Positions 1 through 10,039 of a stretch of 64,000 bases of DNA are shown in pieces. The position numbers were made by a program, and so were the translations under genes. The notes below the pieces were generated by a model. It saw only the letters and a program-made list of their open reading frames with translations. It was not told the DNA's origin and did no database searches. Each line of letters starts with the position of its first letter. Within the stretch, counting starts at the first letter, position 1. This DNA comes from Sinohyriopsis cumingii (Eukaryota > Mollusca > Bivalvia > Unionida > Unionidae): assembly GCA_028554795.2 (NCBI GenBank), contig CM068825.1, positions 91,322,951 through 91,386,950 of the forward strand, in the 5' to 3' direction.

Positions 1-63
1 TACTACACAAACATCAACCTAAGAGCAGTGGGTAACATATTAAGAAGCATCAACAGCAATAGC

Positions 64-64
<1 letters not shown>

Positions 65-101
<37 letters not shown>
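65..101. repeat. (AC)n microsatellite
   Basis: Uninterrupted CA dinucleotide run just before the decayed integrase relic. Confidence 0.95.
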
Positions 102-105
<4 letters not shown>

Positions 106-124
106 AAACAATAGTAAACTCCAT

Positions 125-1030
125 CATGGATATATTTTTAGCCAGCATTTACTAAAGTCCTGCTCGTGCAGCTGGTTACGGAGGGATTCAAAACTAGCGT
201 CTTAATGCGAAAACTAAGCTTTAAAAAAAAAAAAAAGTCTGCCAGATGTACGATATTGATTACAAGAACAATCTGTGTACACGTTACACAAAACCCATTC
301 GACAAAAAATGTACACAAGTCAAATCAAAGTAGCTCGCGTCGATCATCAGTGACTTACAAATTTAGCTAATGTATCTCATTTGGCAACGTAAAATCGTGG
401 CTACAGATACGTTTTGTGCCATTGACGTGTTTCGAAACTAGCTTGGATAGTTCCTTTGACTTCCCAAACAAAGTTCAGGGTTAATATGAGCTTTACATTT
501 GGTTTTGAAATAAAGATGTATACAGCATCTGCGATGGTAAACAGACAAAGCCACCGAATTTCTGAACGAAGCTTTTCAAATAGAATTGAAAAATGACATT
601 GATTTTTTTTCACTATTGAAAATCCTAAAACGAAAGCAAGTGTCGTAGAGCATTTTCTGAGAACTTTGAAAGAAAGAGTGTCCAAAATATTTAACACATC
701 AACAATGTCTCAAATTCATCGACGTGTAACCACGTCTTTTTAAAGCTGACACTCAATCGTAGCATTTGATGTTCACTCGAAGAAGTGACCCTTGAAAACG
801 AAGTGATAGTGTTTTGATCGATTGTTTAGAACGTTACATACTAACAAAAGGAAAGAAGTGCTGTTAAACACGCAATCCTCCTGTCTGTAAATTGTAAGAA
901 CAGAGAAGTGTTAAAAGGAACTCTTTATTTGCATGAGTGACTGAAAAAGAAGACGTGAATTATATCGAAAGCATTCTCGATCGAAGAACATAGTCATTCT
1001 TACCTTGGCTATTTTCTTTTCTCGTTTTCG
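125..1030 (+). mobile_element. Decayed Polinton integrase relic (element D)
   Basis: Plus-strand translations in several frames follow the integrase of elements A and B in order. Blocks resembling the N-terminus (LASIY), the KPIR region before the catalytic core, TDKATEFLNEAF, ENPKTKAS and LRTLKERV are followed near 900-990 by chromodomain-linker remnants (EVLKGTLYLHE). The order and spacing fit a Polinton DDE integrase plus chromodomain. It is heavily broken, with many lesions, and clearly older than A and B. No terminal repeats are visible in this window, so the rest of the element may lie to the left or may have been lost. Similarity was judged by eye. Confidence 0.7.
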
Positions 1031-1959
1031 ACGGCTGTGTTAGCTGAACTGCAGGATCTTAAAGGCTGTTTGATATTTGTTATGTTTATGTTTCTTTCGA
1101 CAAAACACTGTGTATATTGGTTACTTTGAGCATTTCACAACAGAAACTGGGAAACACATTTCACAAATTTAGCAACGTTTTTCTTTGGTATAGTCTATTT
1201 ATAGATATGCAATACGGTATACTATGTCGTCAGTGAGGCATAGAAGGCAGTCTGCGAGGATTATTTGAGTTGGGGTGTCAGGCTTATCGGGATATATGTC
1301 ACCGACAACGTTATTTTAACAAGAATACAAAGTTTGACATTGATTACAGGCAAATGTCTCGTTTGTACAATGAAGTGAAATCCAGTCTTTTGGAAAGATC
1401 AACAAAACTGACTTGCAATGCGACTTTGAGGACTTATATAAAGTGGTTATTGATTCAATTCAGACCACCTTGTCCACTCTCGACGGTAAATCGTTTGAAA
1501 TTTGTTCTATTTTATACCAGGATACGATGGTCGTAATTGATGACGCCTTTTCGACCGTAGCTGCATTTAGCAAGTTGACTACACATCAGACAGCCTTGAA
1601 TTAGCGTAAACAGTGATCGCGCATTTTCGATGAAATAAAACCGGTGTATCGTTACTAAATATACACATGTCTATATAAATTATATGGAACCAATGGAATC
1701 TTCTGATTCAAGCAGACAGGGAAATAAATCGAAATTAACAGGGCCGTAAACGGTTAGTTAAAAGAACATTATCATAATCTACAAGTAATATATACATACT
1801 GCAATATATTATTTCTCATACGTTTTACAGTATTTTTTGTTTGTGCCTTAACACAATAATAGATGAAAATATTTAAATTGTTTTAAAAGCCTGCAGTTAT
1901 CAAATTTATTTAGAAAATACGCTCTTTATATGAGACATCAAAAAGAAATCATGTCATAC
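1031..1959. other. Gene-poor stretch beside the integrase relic
   Basis: Two short plus-strand open frames (1270-1536 and 1413-1604) overlap here. They resemble ordinary coding sequence more than simple repeat, but I recognise no family. They could be further remnants of the same old element, since they follow its integrase on the same strand. The rest is AT-rich sequence without evident features. Confidence 0.3.
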
Positions 1960-2085
1960 AGGTGAGAGAATTTGTAATTCGTTCCCTTCAGAGATTTGAA
2001 CCCTGTCCGCAGATTATATCAACAATCGCATAGCCTGCACGCACCAACCTCTATACCCCATTGATCACGAGCAAATCCTCAAATA
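1960..2085 (-). repeat. tRNA-derived SINE-like repeat, copy 1
   Basis: Read on the minus strand, this contains a B-box-like GGTTCAAATCT and a degenerate A-box, with a GTGCGTGCAGGCTATGCGAT segment between them. The same segment occurs in the copy at about 2560-2680. The pattern fits a diverged tRNA-related SINE head. Confidence 0.45.
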
Positions 2086-2235
2086 AGGATGGAACATGAC
2101 GCCTGATATAAGCATTTGCGCGTGGCAGACACATGTGCGTGACGATCCAGCTATAAACTCTGTTCTACTACAGTCACTCCTGATTCATATGACAAATGAA
2201 GGCATATATAAATTAAGAGAGATAGGTATACTCAT

Positions 2236-2481
2236 GTTGTTGTTGTTGTTGTTGTTGGGTTTAACGCCATTTTTCAGCACACGATAGGCTATACATGGCG
2301 GCCAGTATTATTGGTGGAGGAAGAACCCGGGAAGACCCGAAAAGAACCACCGACCCACGAGAAGCTACTGGCAAGCTTTCTCACATACCCACATTGGCTG
2401 AATCCGAGACTCGAAAGGGCGCAGACAGAGGTGAGATGGCAGTGATCCGTAACGGAGAGCGCTTTAGACCACTCGGCTAGG
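2236..2481 (-). repeat. tRNA-derived SINE with (CAA)n tail
   Basis: On the minus strand the repeat opens with TAGCCGAGTGG, a canonical A-box of Leu/Ser-type tRNA, followed by a B-box-like TTTCGAGTCTC. It ends in GGCGTTAAACCCAACAACAA, a tail with a short CAA run. Tails with a GTTAAACCC-like core and a CAA or CAAA run are known from mollusc SINEs, which is my main reason for suggesting a molluscan host. The body between head and tail was not assigned to a named SINE family. Confidence 0.7.
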
Positions 2482-2554
2482 TGTACTCATGACTCCCAGG
2501 ATTGTACATGATGATACATAATAATAAGTCGTGAAATTATAGATTGGCAAATAA

Positions 2555-2682
2555 TATCATATACAGGTTAGAGAATTCGCTCCATATTGTTTCGAAACCA
2601 GGTCAGAGGGTTACGGCAAAAATCGCATTGCCTGCAGGCACCAACCCTACAACCGCTCGACCATGCGCACAGACTTTCCACC
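2555..2682 (-). repeat. tRNA-derived SINE-like repeat, copy 2
   Basis: On the minus strand it shows an A-box TGGTCGAGCGG, then TGCCTGCAGGCAATGCGAT, then a B-box GGTTTCGAAAC. It is clearly related to the copy at about 1960-2085. No typical SINE tail was found, because a CA/TA microsatellite follows close by. Confidence 0.55.
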
Positions 2683-2734
2683 ATCACCCCAAAAAATGAT
2701 CGTACATAGTCACAACGATGGAACATAGTCGCTG

Positions 2735-2781
2735 ACACACACACACGCACAGATATATATTTATGTATGTATGCATATACA

Positions 2782-2860
<79 letters not shown>

Positions 2861-2862
2861 GC
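2735..2862. repeat. Compound CA/TA microsatellite
   Basis: (CA)n, then (GT)n, a long (TA)n and (CA)n again. It yields spurious open frames of alternating residues on the minus strand. Confidence 0.95.
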
Positions 2863-2865
2863 ACA

Positions 2866-4200
2866 TATGACAGGCGGTTAAAGGCAGCTAATGAAAGATT
2901 ATGAAAATTACATAAGTAGTCCCACGTTCGAAGCTTAAACTAGATCATATTATTTAGGTATATCTTGAGCACACAGACAATAACGTTTTTGATAAATGTA
3001 CTTTTTAATTTCATTCATTCCATAATATTTTAAAACAAAATTTCCTGTTTTGATCTTAAGCTAGAGAGACTAGTTATTCACATTTAAGTCATTTGACAAT
3101 AAATATGAAACTACATTTAGGAAGTGATGAATGAAAATTTGCTTTCCAATGAACGCTTATAACATAGAAATTACTATTGTTTTCAGAAACTCACTAAAAG
3201 GGTAACCTAATATAAATTTCTCCTTGGCCTATAATATCGCAAAATACCTGAACAAATATGGAGTCCTACTTTTATGTATCTTACTTACCAGCTCCCCCCC
3301 CCCCATGTCATATTAATTCTCTGTCTCTCCCAGCGGAGTAAGCATTACTCCGCTGGGAGAGACAGAGAATTAATGTCTCCTAATTTGCAATAATTCACTT
3401 TTCCCTCTCTCTCTTCCCGGTATCCAGACTAGAGTACTGTCCCTTTGACCGTCACACTGTACAGCACAGATTTCAGACTTGGTGTCTTGTCAAAATGCCT
3501 TGCTATCCAATAGCCTGATATAATAACATGTTCATGTCTAATTGAATTTTTTTGGGCAGTTTACCGATAGTATTACTGTTCAATGTTTAGTGTGAAGTGA
3601 AAGTTTTTACAGTACAAGAAATCATTAGTTTGGCAATACACAGGTAATTGAATCAGGGAGAAAAAGTATTTTAAAAACTGTCAGAATAGACGATTCTTCT
3701 TGGCTAAGAAAAAAAAAAGTACCATTGTATGACCTAAGTTTTTGAGAGTTGATTTGAAACTGCCGATAGATGAAAACGTGTTTTTCTTGCTGGTCTCCGG
3801 TCAATGGTTTATGGCATTTTTTGAACATGGTTCGTTATAGTCTCCAGGCGTGTGCAGTAAAACATGACGTTTCTAAATATTGGACACACCAATTATATTA
3901 CTGTAGTCATTCGAAAATAAACTTAACACTATTTGTTTAAATTGAAGCATGCAAAAATTGCTAATGCATATTTCTAACACAGAAGATGCCTTTGTGATCA
4001 GAATATCATAAAATATGGGAACCTAATCTTAATTTTCTTCGCTCTACAACGACACAAAATAGCATAAAATATGTCCTACTTTTCTTTCTTTTAACATCCA
4101 CTACGCCTATCTGTCTGTCTCTATTACACATGTTAATTCCCTGTCTCTCCCTACAGCGTAATGTTAATTCCTTCGCTCTCAAAATGTCTCACTCATCATG
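2866..4200. other. AT-rich flank without genes
   Basis: Nothing coding is supported. Two stretches, about 3200-3330 and about 4020-4160, share the order of several short blocks (ACCTAAT, CCTACTTTT, TTAATTC, CTGTCTCTCCC). They may be diverged copies of one dispersed repeat. A perfect hairpin lies within the first. Confidence 0.5.
3312..3374. repeat. Perfect 30-bp inverted repeat (hairpin, 3-nt loop)
   Basis: Arms 3312-3341 and 3345-3374 are exact reverse complements around the loop GCA. Such a long perfect palindrome is uncommon by chance. It may be the inverted end of a small transposon or a recent fold-back duplication. Confidence 0.95.
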
Positions 4201-4202
4201 GA

Positions 4203-4242
4203 AAATAATAATAATAATAATAATAACAACAACAATAATAAT
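4203..4242. repeat. (AAT)n/(AAC)n microsatellite
   Basis: Trinucleotide run of AAT with a few AAC units. Confidence 0.9.
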
Positions 4243-4384
4243 GACTACGAAGTGTTGCCACACATCCTCTTTTTCACGGACATGTCCTCCTTTTAGGTCC
4301 TTAAATCTCTATGCAGATAGTAATACAGATACACCCACTCTAAGGAGTGTCCTCTTTTTTATAAGTTTAAATGTGTTAACCCTA

Positions 4385-4429
<45 letters not shown>
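4385..4429. repeat. (GAT)n microsatellite
   Basis: About fifteen GAT units. They explain an apparent poly-Asp open frame on the plus strand. Confidence 0.95.
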
Positions 4430-4430
<1 letters not shown>

Positions 4431-5014
4431 GTATAAGAAACTCAGAAAAGGGTAACATTTACTCCAAACCATCGGTTTGGGTACTTTTTTATTGCGTTCT
4501 TTTGACAATATTTAATTGTGTGCACTATCCTCACGGTAGCTAAAGATGCAATTCATGTGGCTAGGTCATTCAATAAGAAACGACCTTTGCTAGGTACAGT
4601 CAATTTTAACCACTACTATCTTATTGAGCATAAATGTGTTGAAATTAATGTTTATCTTTATTACTGTAGAAGAATGTTTAAGTTTTACAAATTTATGTGC
4701 ACTGTGCTCGCAGTTGACGGTCAGATAGTTGACGAGTATGGATAACGGTCAATAGAAAAGTGATTTTGTGAACATTACAGTTATCTAATTTCTTTTGCTC
4801 AGAAACAAAATGTTCGTCTATGATGAAATGACACTGTACTAAATGGTTGGAGCTCTAGTCTTCTGTTACAACGTTGTCAGCCTTAAATCAATGCAAAGTT
4901 TTGTATCATTGTATGTTTGTGAATGTTTATGCATATGTTTACGATTGATTAAAACCACTCACCCCTCTCTTGTGTGTGTTTGCAAACTATGCTTGTGTGA
5001 GAGTGTAGCCTGTG

Positions 5015-5132
5015 CATGAACACTCATACCACTTTTGTAGTAGTATATAAGAATAGAGTGAGCATAAACACTCATACCACTCTTGTAGTAGTATATAAGA
5101 ATGGAGTGAACATAAACACTCATACCCTTTTT
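5015..5132. repeat. 48-bp minisatellite, about 2.5 copies
   Basis: The block AACACTCATACC recurs at 5019, 5067 and 5115, a period of 48 bp, with TTGTAGTAGTATATAAGAAT between occurrences. Further right (about 5180-5300, 5575-5640 and 6330-6420) looser repeats of GCTGGATTGTAAGGTGTGTG form a second degenerate repeat family. The intervening sequence shows no gene. Confidence 0.85.
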
Positions 5133-5984
5133 GTTGGAGTGTAGAGGCGTGTGTTTGGATTGCAATAAAAAAAGAGGGTGCTGAATTATAGGAGTGTATG
5201 TTAGTTGTCAAAAAGTGGGTGCTAGATTGTATGGTGTATTTGTATAGTAATGAAGAAGTAGTTGCTGGATTGTAAGGTGTGTGTTTGGATAGTAAGTTAA
5301 CCCCCGACGTAACACGATCATTGAGTTCCCAAGAGTGGTCGCGTACTCGAAGTGTTTGAGTTCACTCCCTTTAATTTTGATTTAAAAACATGTAATTCGG
5401 TTATCTTTAATAATATTAAGTTTAGCCGTTTGCGATTTTTTTTTAGTTTTAGGCAAATAAATTCATTATTATTTAGTCTTCACTAAAAATTAAATTACAA
5501 AAATCATATAGCATTAACGCGGAATTCGCTTAAGTTGAAATCGAGAAAGTCATGGAATGACTGTAATCAAAACGAGGATGCTGGATTGTAAGGTGTGTGT
5601 TTGGATAATAATCGACAAGCGACCGCTGGATAGTAAATGTAGTGTTCTGGTTTGTAAAAAACATTTTCACATTAACACTCCCATTTGAAGCTATAATGTC
5701 ATAGTCCCATAGGTTTACATGTAACGTCACGATGACCTCAAACTACGAAGTAATATTATTAATTTCCTGTTTGAGGATGTAAACTTTCGACCTATTGATG
5801 CAATATTACCACACCGATGTTAAACCTATGGACCATTTTAACACAAGTTTTTCCATAAGTACCCAGAATGGCTTGTATTGAGGTCAAATGGTGACAACTT
5901 CAACTTAAAACCCCGTTTATCCCTTCTTGTTTCTGTTATGGTATGTTTGTATGTAAGGATATAACCAGGCCAAGACCCAGGGTA

Positions 5985-6135
5985 AGGCGAACGAGGCAAC
6001 CGCCTTGGGCCCCGCGCTTTCAGGAAATCAACTCCGCAATGCAATTTTTTGCTTGTGGCCCCGCACATCGCTTGCAGCCTTGGGGCCCCACATGCTGCCT
6101 TGGGCCCTGCACATCCTAGGGCTGGGTCTGGATAT
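5985..6135. repeat. GC-rich dispersed repeat (possible DNA transposon end)
   Basis: A GC-rich island in AT-rich flank with several GGGCCCC/GGCCCCGC and CTTGGGGCCCC blocks. Such blocks occur in terminal parts of some non-autonomous DNA transposons. No partner end or target duplication was found. Confidence 0.35.
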
Positions 6136-6182
6136 AATAATTTGTCTATCAACACTTAATACCGTTATGTGATAGTATATTA

Positions 6183-6184
<2 letters not shown>

Positions 6185-6217
<33 letters not shown>
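6185..6217. repeat. (GT)n microsatellite
   Basis: Simple GT run. Confidence 0.9.
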
Positions 6218-7112
6218 TATTTCATGCCCCTTCTTTTCATCCTACCCATCTTTTTTTCTGTTTTTGTATATATGTAAGTTTAGGGGGTAGTTAATAAAAA
6301 AAAATAATACAACCATTTTCGTTGGAGAGTAGAGAGGGGTGTTTGGATAGCATTGATTTGTTTGGAAGTATAAGTGCTGTATATTTGGATAGTATAGGAC
6401 TATAGGTGGTGTGTGTTTGTGACCTGGTGTCTGTTTGGCTTTGTTATCGTTATCTTAGATATGATCGACCACGGTTTTATTGCCCAGATCGAGTGAATAA
6501 TAATATAAAATGAGAAATTAATGAATGGAATAACAGAGATCTGAGCAGAGATAAAGAATAAAATAATACGAACTGCCGTATATGAAGTGCCATAATTCAA
6601 TCAATTACATAAACAAAATAAATGGTTTTCTTTCTCCCAGAGTTAAAGAATTACACGAATTTCAATTAGCCGTTATGTTACTTATAGAACAAATTTCATC
6701 ATATGATCGAGTGACTGATCGAACTCAAATTGTCTGCATGAAAACACCAACTGGTACATCCGGTTCTTTCCAAATTGCTGCTGGTGATTGGTCAGCGTTA
6801 CTTCTCTTTCCTTCTCTTTCTCTCCTTTTAGCATCTCGGGTCATCAACCTACTATTTGCAGTCTGCACTATCTTCCACTGCGCAGTCCGTATCGAGCTAT
6901 CTTGTTTTTCCTTCTGCTTTATTTGAGATTCGTACCTCTTTATCATGTCGGATCTCTTCTCTTTTCGTGTCCCTCATTTCCGACATGCGCTTTTTACGAC
7001 AATCTGACGAGAAATACTTTCTATTCCCCGGAGTAAAGATTTTCCTTTCGGTAGAAAAACTTGGACTGTTTAGTTCAACGAGAGGAACTACTCTAAAAAC
7101 ATGATTTTATCT
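6218..7112. other. No supported gene
   Basis: Overlapping open frames on both strands around 6580-7100 show no recognisable domain and no consistent coding signal. I treat them as chance frames. Confidence 0.5.
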
Positions 7113-7157
7113 GGGAACACACATACACACACACACATACACACACACACACACACG
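7113..7157. repeat. (CA)n microsatellite
   Basis: CA repeat with a few interruptions. Confidence 0.9.
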
Positions 7158-7200
7158 TCCTCATTTAGCTTATCCAATCAGGATTACTACTTTGCCCGCC

Positions 7201-7298
7201 AAAAACCTTTATCACTCCCAACCAAGTCGGAATAAGTCCCTTAAGTCCCAAAAACCTTTATCACTCCCAACCAAGTCAGAATAATTCCCTTAAGTCCG
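7201..7298. repeat. 49-bp tandem duplication
   Basis: AAAAACCTTTATCACTCCCA begins at 7201 and again about 49 bp later, with few differences between copies. Confidence 0.85.
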
Positions 7299-7774
7299 CC
7301 TTCATTGAAAACTATTATGGAGAGTCTCATTTTATGACTCCTGTTTCAAATGGACCACAACTTCCTAAAATATTCTTTGGTTTATATAAATTCTGGACAT
7401 TTGACTAATATGACTTCGCGTTAACATTGCGCTCCTATCTGTTCCGAACTGTTACACAAGCGGGTTCTAATTAAAATTCAATTCATGCCCCAAACAGAAA
7501 AGATTGGATTGTATCCCTTGCAGTGAACAAGTTACTGAGGGACTTGCCAAGACGTCAATTTTAATGGGTAAGTGTCACACGGACTACGAAAGAATGTACT
7601 GTGAAATTTATACAACAGACAGATTATTCTACAAAATGTTGCAGCCCAACAATGTTGAATTGTAGATACAAAATTTAACCATTGCTATTCATTTTTGTCT
7701 ACATAATATTTCGATATTGTTTCCTTCACGATTTTAATATAACTTCACTTTAATTTTTATATTTTTTTCCTAGA

Positions 7775-7850
7775 TTGGCTGGCACCCAACACGGCCGGGC
7801 CCCACAGTAAGTCTGTACCTACTACAACGACAGTTACGCCACTGTGTCAA
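7775..7850 (-). repeat. Possible hAT-type transposon end
   Basis: The minus strand reads CAGTGGCGTAACTGTCG followed by GGGGCCCGGCC. A CAGTGGCGTAAC start is common at hAT transposon ends. The opposite end and an 8-bp target duplication were not located. Confidence 0.35.
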
Positions 7851-8236
7851 TGTCTCGTAGAAAACCCATATGATTGCAAGAGTTTCTTGTTAAATACTGA
7901 CATAAACACACAGAGAAAATATGCTTGTGCCAGAAAAAAGACCACTCGCCCGTGCACAGCTTGTTAAAAAAGGAATAACCTCTCCCTAGGTTACTCCAAT
8001 TTGCTTCTGTAGGTGAGTATTTATGGAAAGCTTGATCAGTATGATAATAGTGTTTGGTATTGTTGTTTACAGATCAAACTCAAATCCTTCTAGACCCCCA
8101 TGACATTGTCTGCACATCGCGAGAGCCCCCGTCCCGCGTGCGAAGTTACCACGAGGGACTCAAATACAGCGCAAATGCGAGACGAACCGCTATTATCATA
8201 CTGCTCGTGGTTAGAGATTCAGCAACTAATTACGGA

Positions 8237-8635
8237 AGTAGTGAAGTGGGATACCCTAGCGGCAATGGGAATTAGCATTACAGAGACCCCTGGGACACTC
8301 TGGCGACAATGGAAAATTAACATGGAGAAAAATCGTGGGACACTCTGGCGACAAGGGAAATTAACATGGAGAAAAAATTGTGGGACTGTTGAGCGACAAG
8401 GGGAAATTAACATTGGAAATAGATTTTGGGACTGTTGAGCAACAAGGGGAAATTAACATGGAAATAAATCGTGGGACTGTCTAGCGTCAAGGGAAATTGA
8501 ATATGGGATTTTTATTTTTTATTTTTTTTTTTTTAAAAAAATTTTTTAAATAAATTTTTTTTTTAAAAAAGGGGTAGGCAATTGAAAGTCATTCTCTTTT
8601 CGAGAAATATGGGTGGCCCTGAAAAGGGCCTTTGG
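8237..8635 (+). repeat. Left inverted terminal repeat of A
   Basis: It matches the reverse complement of 28229-28618. The outer part holds about six tandem-like units of roughly 40-45 bp (GTGGGACACTCTGGCGACAA, then AATTAACATGG). An A/T homopolymer-rich zone and the histone-type stem-loop of the adjacent gene follow at the inner edge. Confidence 0.95.
8592..8633 (-). terminator. Histone-type mRNA 3' stem-loop
   Basis: On the minus strand CCAAAGGCCC, TTTC and AGGGCC form a 6-bp stem with a 4-nt loop (8615-8630), followed by ACCCA and then TCTCGAAAAGAGA. This matches the metazoan replication-dependent histone 3' signal, including the cleavage-side ACCCA and a purine-rich U7-type downstream element. 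It lies about 20 nt after the stop of the gene ending at 8655. Confidence 0.9.
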
Positions 8636-8654
8636 CTTTCTTCTGCTTCTTCTT

Positions 8655-9002
8655 CTATTTCCTCCATTTCCTCATCCAGCCCCTAATCTTTCCCCAAATT
8701 CCCTTCTTCTTTCTCTTTTCATTTTCCGGTATCCAGTCCGGGTGACCCATGGCTCGGAACTTCTGTTGGATTTTTATCCAGTTATTGTTCAGTCTCTCAT
8801 ATTCTTCTTTTTTCTTTCTATTCTCTTCTTCTTTTCTATCTTTTGCCCACCTGTCTTTAATTTTCTGCACTTCTTCCTCTATTATCTTTTTCATCTTTTC
8901 TTCCGCTTTCTTTAGTTGTTCACTGCCCCTTTTCACGAACTTCCACTCTGACCATTTCTCTAGCTCTTCTAAATAACATCTCACTCCTTTTACCTTGTCC
9001 AT
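8655..9002 (-). CDS. Small coiled-coil accessory protein with Lys/Trp tail
   Basis: A 115-residue, highly charged protein. A central helical region (about 20-75) contains the family pattern seen in the neighbouring genes, with hydrophobic positions followed by IIEEEV and then KDRW. The last 18 residues (KKKGIWGKIRGWMRKWRK) would form a strongly basic, Trp-rich amphipathic helix. A similar tail (KIRSWWRNRRN) ends the equivalent gene of element B at 61058-61441. The gene lies directly downstream of the 76-residue frame at 9006-9236, probably on the same transcript, and ends in a histone-type stem-loop. No known domain is recognised. Binding to nucleic acid or membrane by the tail is inference. 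Confidence 0.7.
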   Translation of the reverse strand: MDKVKGVRCYLEELEKWSEWKFVKRGSEQLKKAEEKMKKIIEEEVQKIKDRWAKDRKEEENRKKKEEYERLNNNWIKIQQKFRAMGHPDWIPENEKRKKKGIWGKIRGWMRKWRK

Positions 9003-9005
9003 AGA

Positions 9006-9236
9006 CTATTTTATAGTCCCCACTCTTACATACTCTGGTTGAATCAATCCTCTCAATCTCTTAACTTCTTCCTCTATCATCTCCTCTATCATCTTCCTCG
9101 CTAATTGTAGTTCATTGACATAGTCAAGACTTTTTCTCAAACTCCATTCTCTTTCTATCCTTTCAATAGTATATTCTCCATCCATCATCCAAAAGTAAAC
9201 ATTTCTTAAGTCATTAAACAACGCCGACACTTCCAT
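9006..9236 (-). CDS. Small helical accessory protein
   Basis: A 76-residue frame of the same accessory family: after a short N-terminus it carries LQLARKMIEEMIEEEVKRL, matching the helical core of the neighbouring genes. It starts about 50 nt downstream of a TATA-like TATAAGAA preceded by the shared CACGTCCGCGC box, so it is the first reading frame of its transcript. The frame at 8655-9002 follows almost at once. The single corresponding gene in B (61058-61441) has the helical core and the basic tail in one protein. Function unknown. Confidence 0.6.
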   Translation of the reverse strand: MEVSALFNDLRNVYFWMMDGEYTIERIEREWSLRKSLDYVNELQLARKMIEEMIEEEVKRLRGLIQPEYVRVGTIK

Positions 9237-9282
9237 CTTGTATCTGTTATTCCGTAGAATGGTTCGAACGACGAACGTGGTG

Positions 9283-9400
9283 GGTTCTTATAGTGAAAGC
9301 GCGGACGTGATGGAAAACATCCCCCTAAAAACATAAAATTGATCTTACCTAGATCATGACCAAACAACGCGCGGACGTGAAGGAAAACATCCCCCTACTT
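9283..9400 (-). promoter_or_regulatory. Accessory-gene promoter with two CACGTCCGCGC boxes
   Basis: Minus-strand order: a box reading ATGTTTTCCTTCACGTCCGCGC (about 9369-9396), a near-palindromic ATCTAGGTAAGAT spacer, a second box (about 9299-9326), then CACTATAAGAACCCAC as TATA box, with the start codon about 50 nt further. The same arrangement precedes the coiled-coil genes of B (60893-61010). Confidence 0.65.
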
Positions 9401-9611
9401 TCTCATTTCATATAATAAAACCCAAACTATACTCTCCACATACGCTAAGAAACAATAAAGAAACCCATAATCTACTATTCGCACAAACATACCTGGGCTC
9501 TTACAAACACTAACACACAAACACATACCCTCACACTAAAAAAAGTCTGTTTATATTCACACTACTCTACCTTCACACATTGGCAAATTGATTGTTATTT
9601 CTTTTCTAGAG
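9401..9611. other. Spacer between accessory genes
   Basis: AT-rich, with a coding-strand TG-rich stretch after the stem-loop (GTGAGGGTATGTGTTTGTG-like). The same stretch follows other stem-loops in A and B. No gene. Confidence 0.6.
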
Positions 9612-9637
9612 TATTGGGTAGCCCTGAAAAGAGCTGT
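9603..9637 (-). terminator. Histone-type mRNA 3' stem-loop
   Basis: Minus strand AGCTCT, TTTC, AGGGCT (9620-9635; one G-U pair) followed by ACCCA and a TAGAAAAGAAA purine block. It lies about 35 nt after the stop at 9670. Confidence 0.85.
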
Positions 9638-9669
9638 TGGTTTTTTTTTTTAACTCCAGATGCACCTAT

Positions 9670-9987
9670 CTAATGATTGCACCTTCCTGGCCTGGCGCCA
9701 CACACGCATCTTCTTCCCCAGTCTCCTTTCACCTTTCTTCTTGGGAGTGCAGAGGCGGGATATGTGGCTTCAGAATCCCAATTTTCTGTCTCTGGGATTC
9801 TGAAATTTCCTCTCTCCTCTTCTTTGTTTCTTCTCTCCTCCTCTTCTTTTCTTCTTCTTCTTTCCTCCTCCTCCTCTTTCATTCTTGCCTCTTCGACAAT
9901 GGCCTCCGCGGCCAGTTCATTTAGTATGCGCCTGGCATATTCCAGGTGCATCTGGAGTTCTAGCAGTTTCACAGTTCTGGTATTCAT
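9670..9987 (-). CDS. Coiled-coil accessory protein with Glu/Arg-rich middle
   Basis: 105 residues. Residues about 8-35 (LLELQMHLEYARRILNELAA) form the helical core, and about 36-60 are almost only Glu, Arg and Lys, a predicted charged single helix. The C-terminal part is different and conserved with B: FRIPETENWDSEATYPASAL and a CVCGARPGRC end with three cysteines. The B counterpart is at 60101-60436. Conservation of the two ends with a length-variable Glu/Arg middle suggests that the ends carry the function. The gene uses the shared CACGTCCGCGC promoter and ends in a histone-type stem-loop. No family recognised. Confidence 0.7.
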   Translation of the reverse strand: MNTRTVKLLELQMHLEYARRILNELAAEAIVEEARMKEEEEERRRRKEEEERRNKEEERGNFRIPETENWDSEATYPASALPRRKVKGDWGRRCVCGARPGRCNH

Positions 9988-10039
9988 TGTTTTGTCAACG
10001 AATGAACAGGGTAGCTAGACTGTCCAGCGAGTTTCAATT

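Noticed and set aside
2568-2866. Open frames of alternating residues
   Set aside because: Products of a CA/TA microsatellite.
4130-4543. 137-residue frame with poly-Asp
   Set aside because: Made by the GAT and AAT microsatellites; no conserved part.
7775-7850. Complete hAT transposon
   Set aside because: Only one end-like sequence is visible; no transposase or paired end.
8260-8510. Regular repeats of about 43 bp that could suggest a CRISPR array
   Set aside because: They are sub-repeats of a Polinton terminal repeat, mirrored at the other end, with no unique spacers, in animal DNA.
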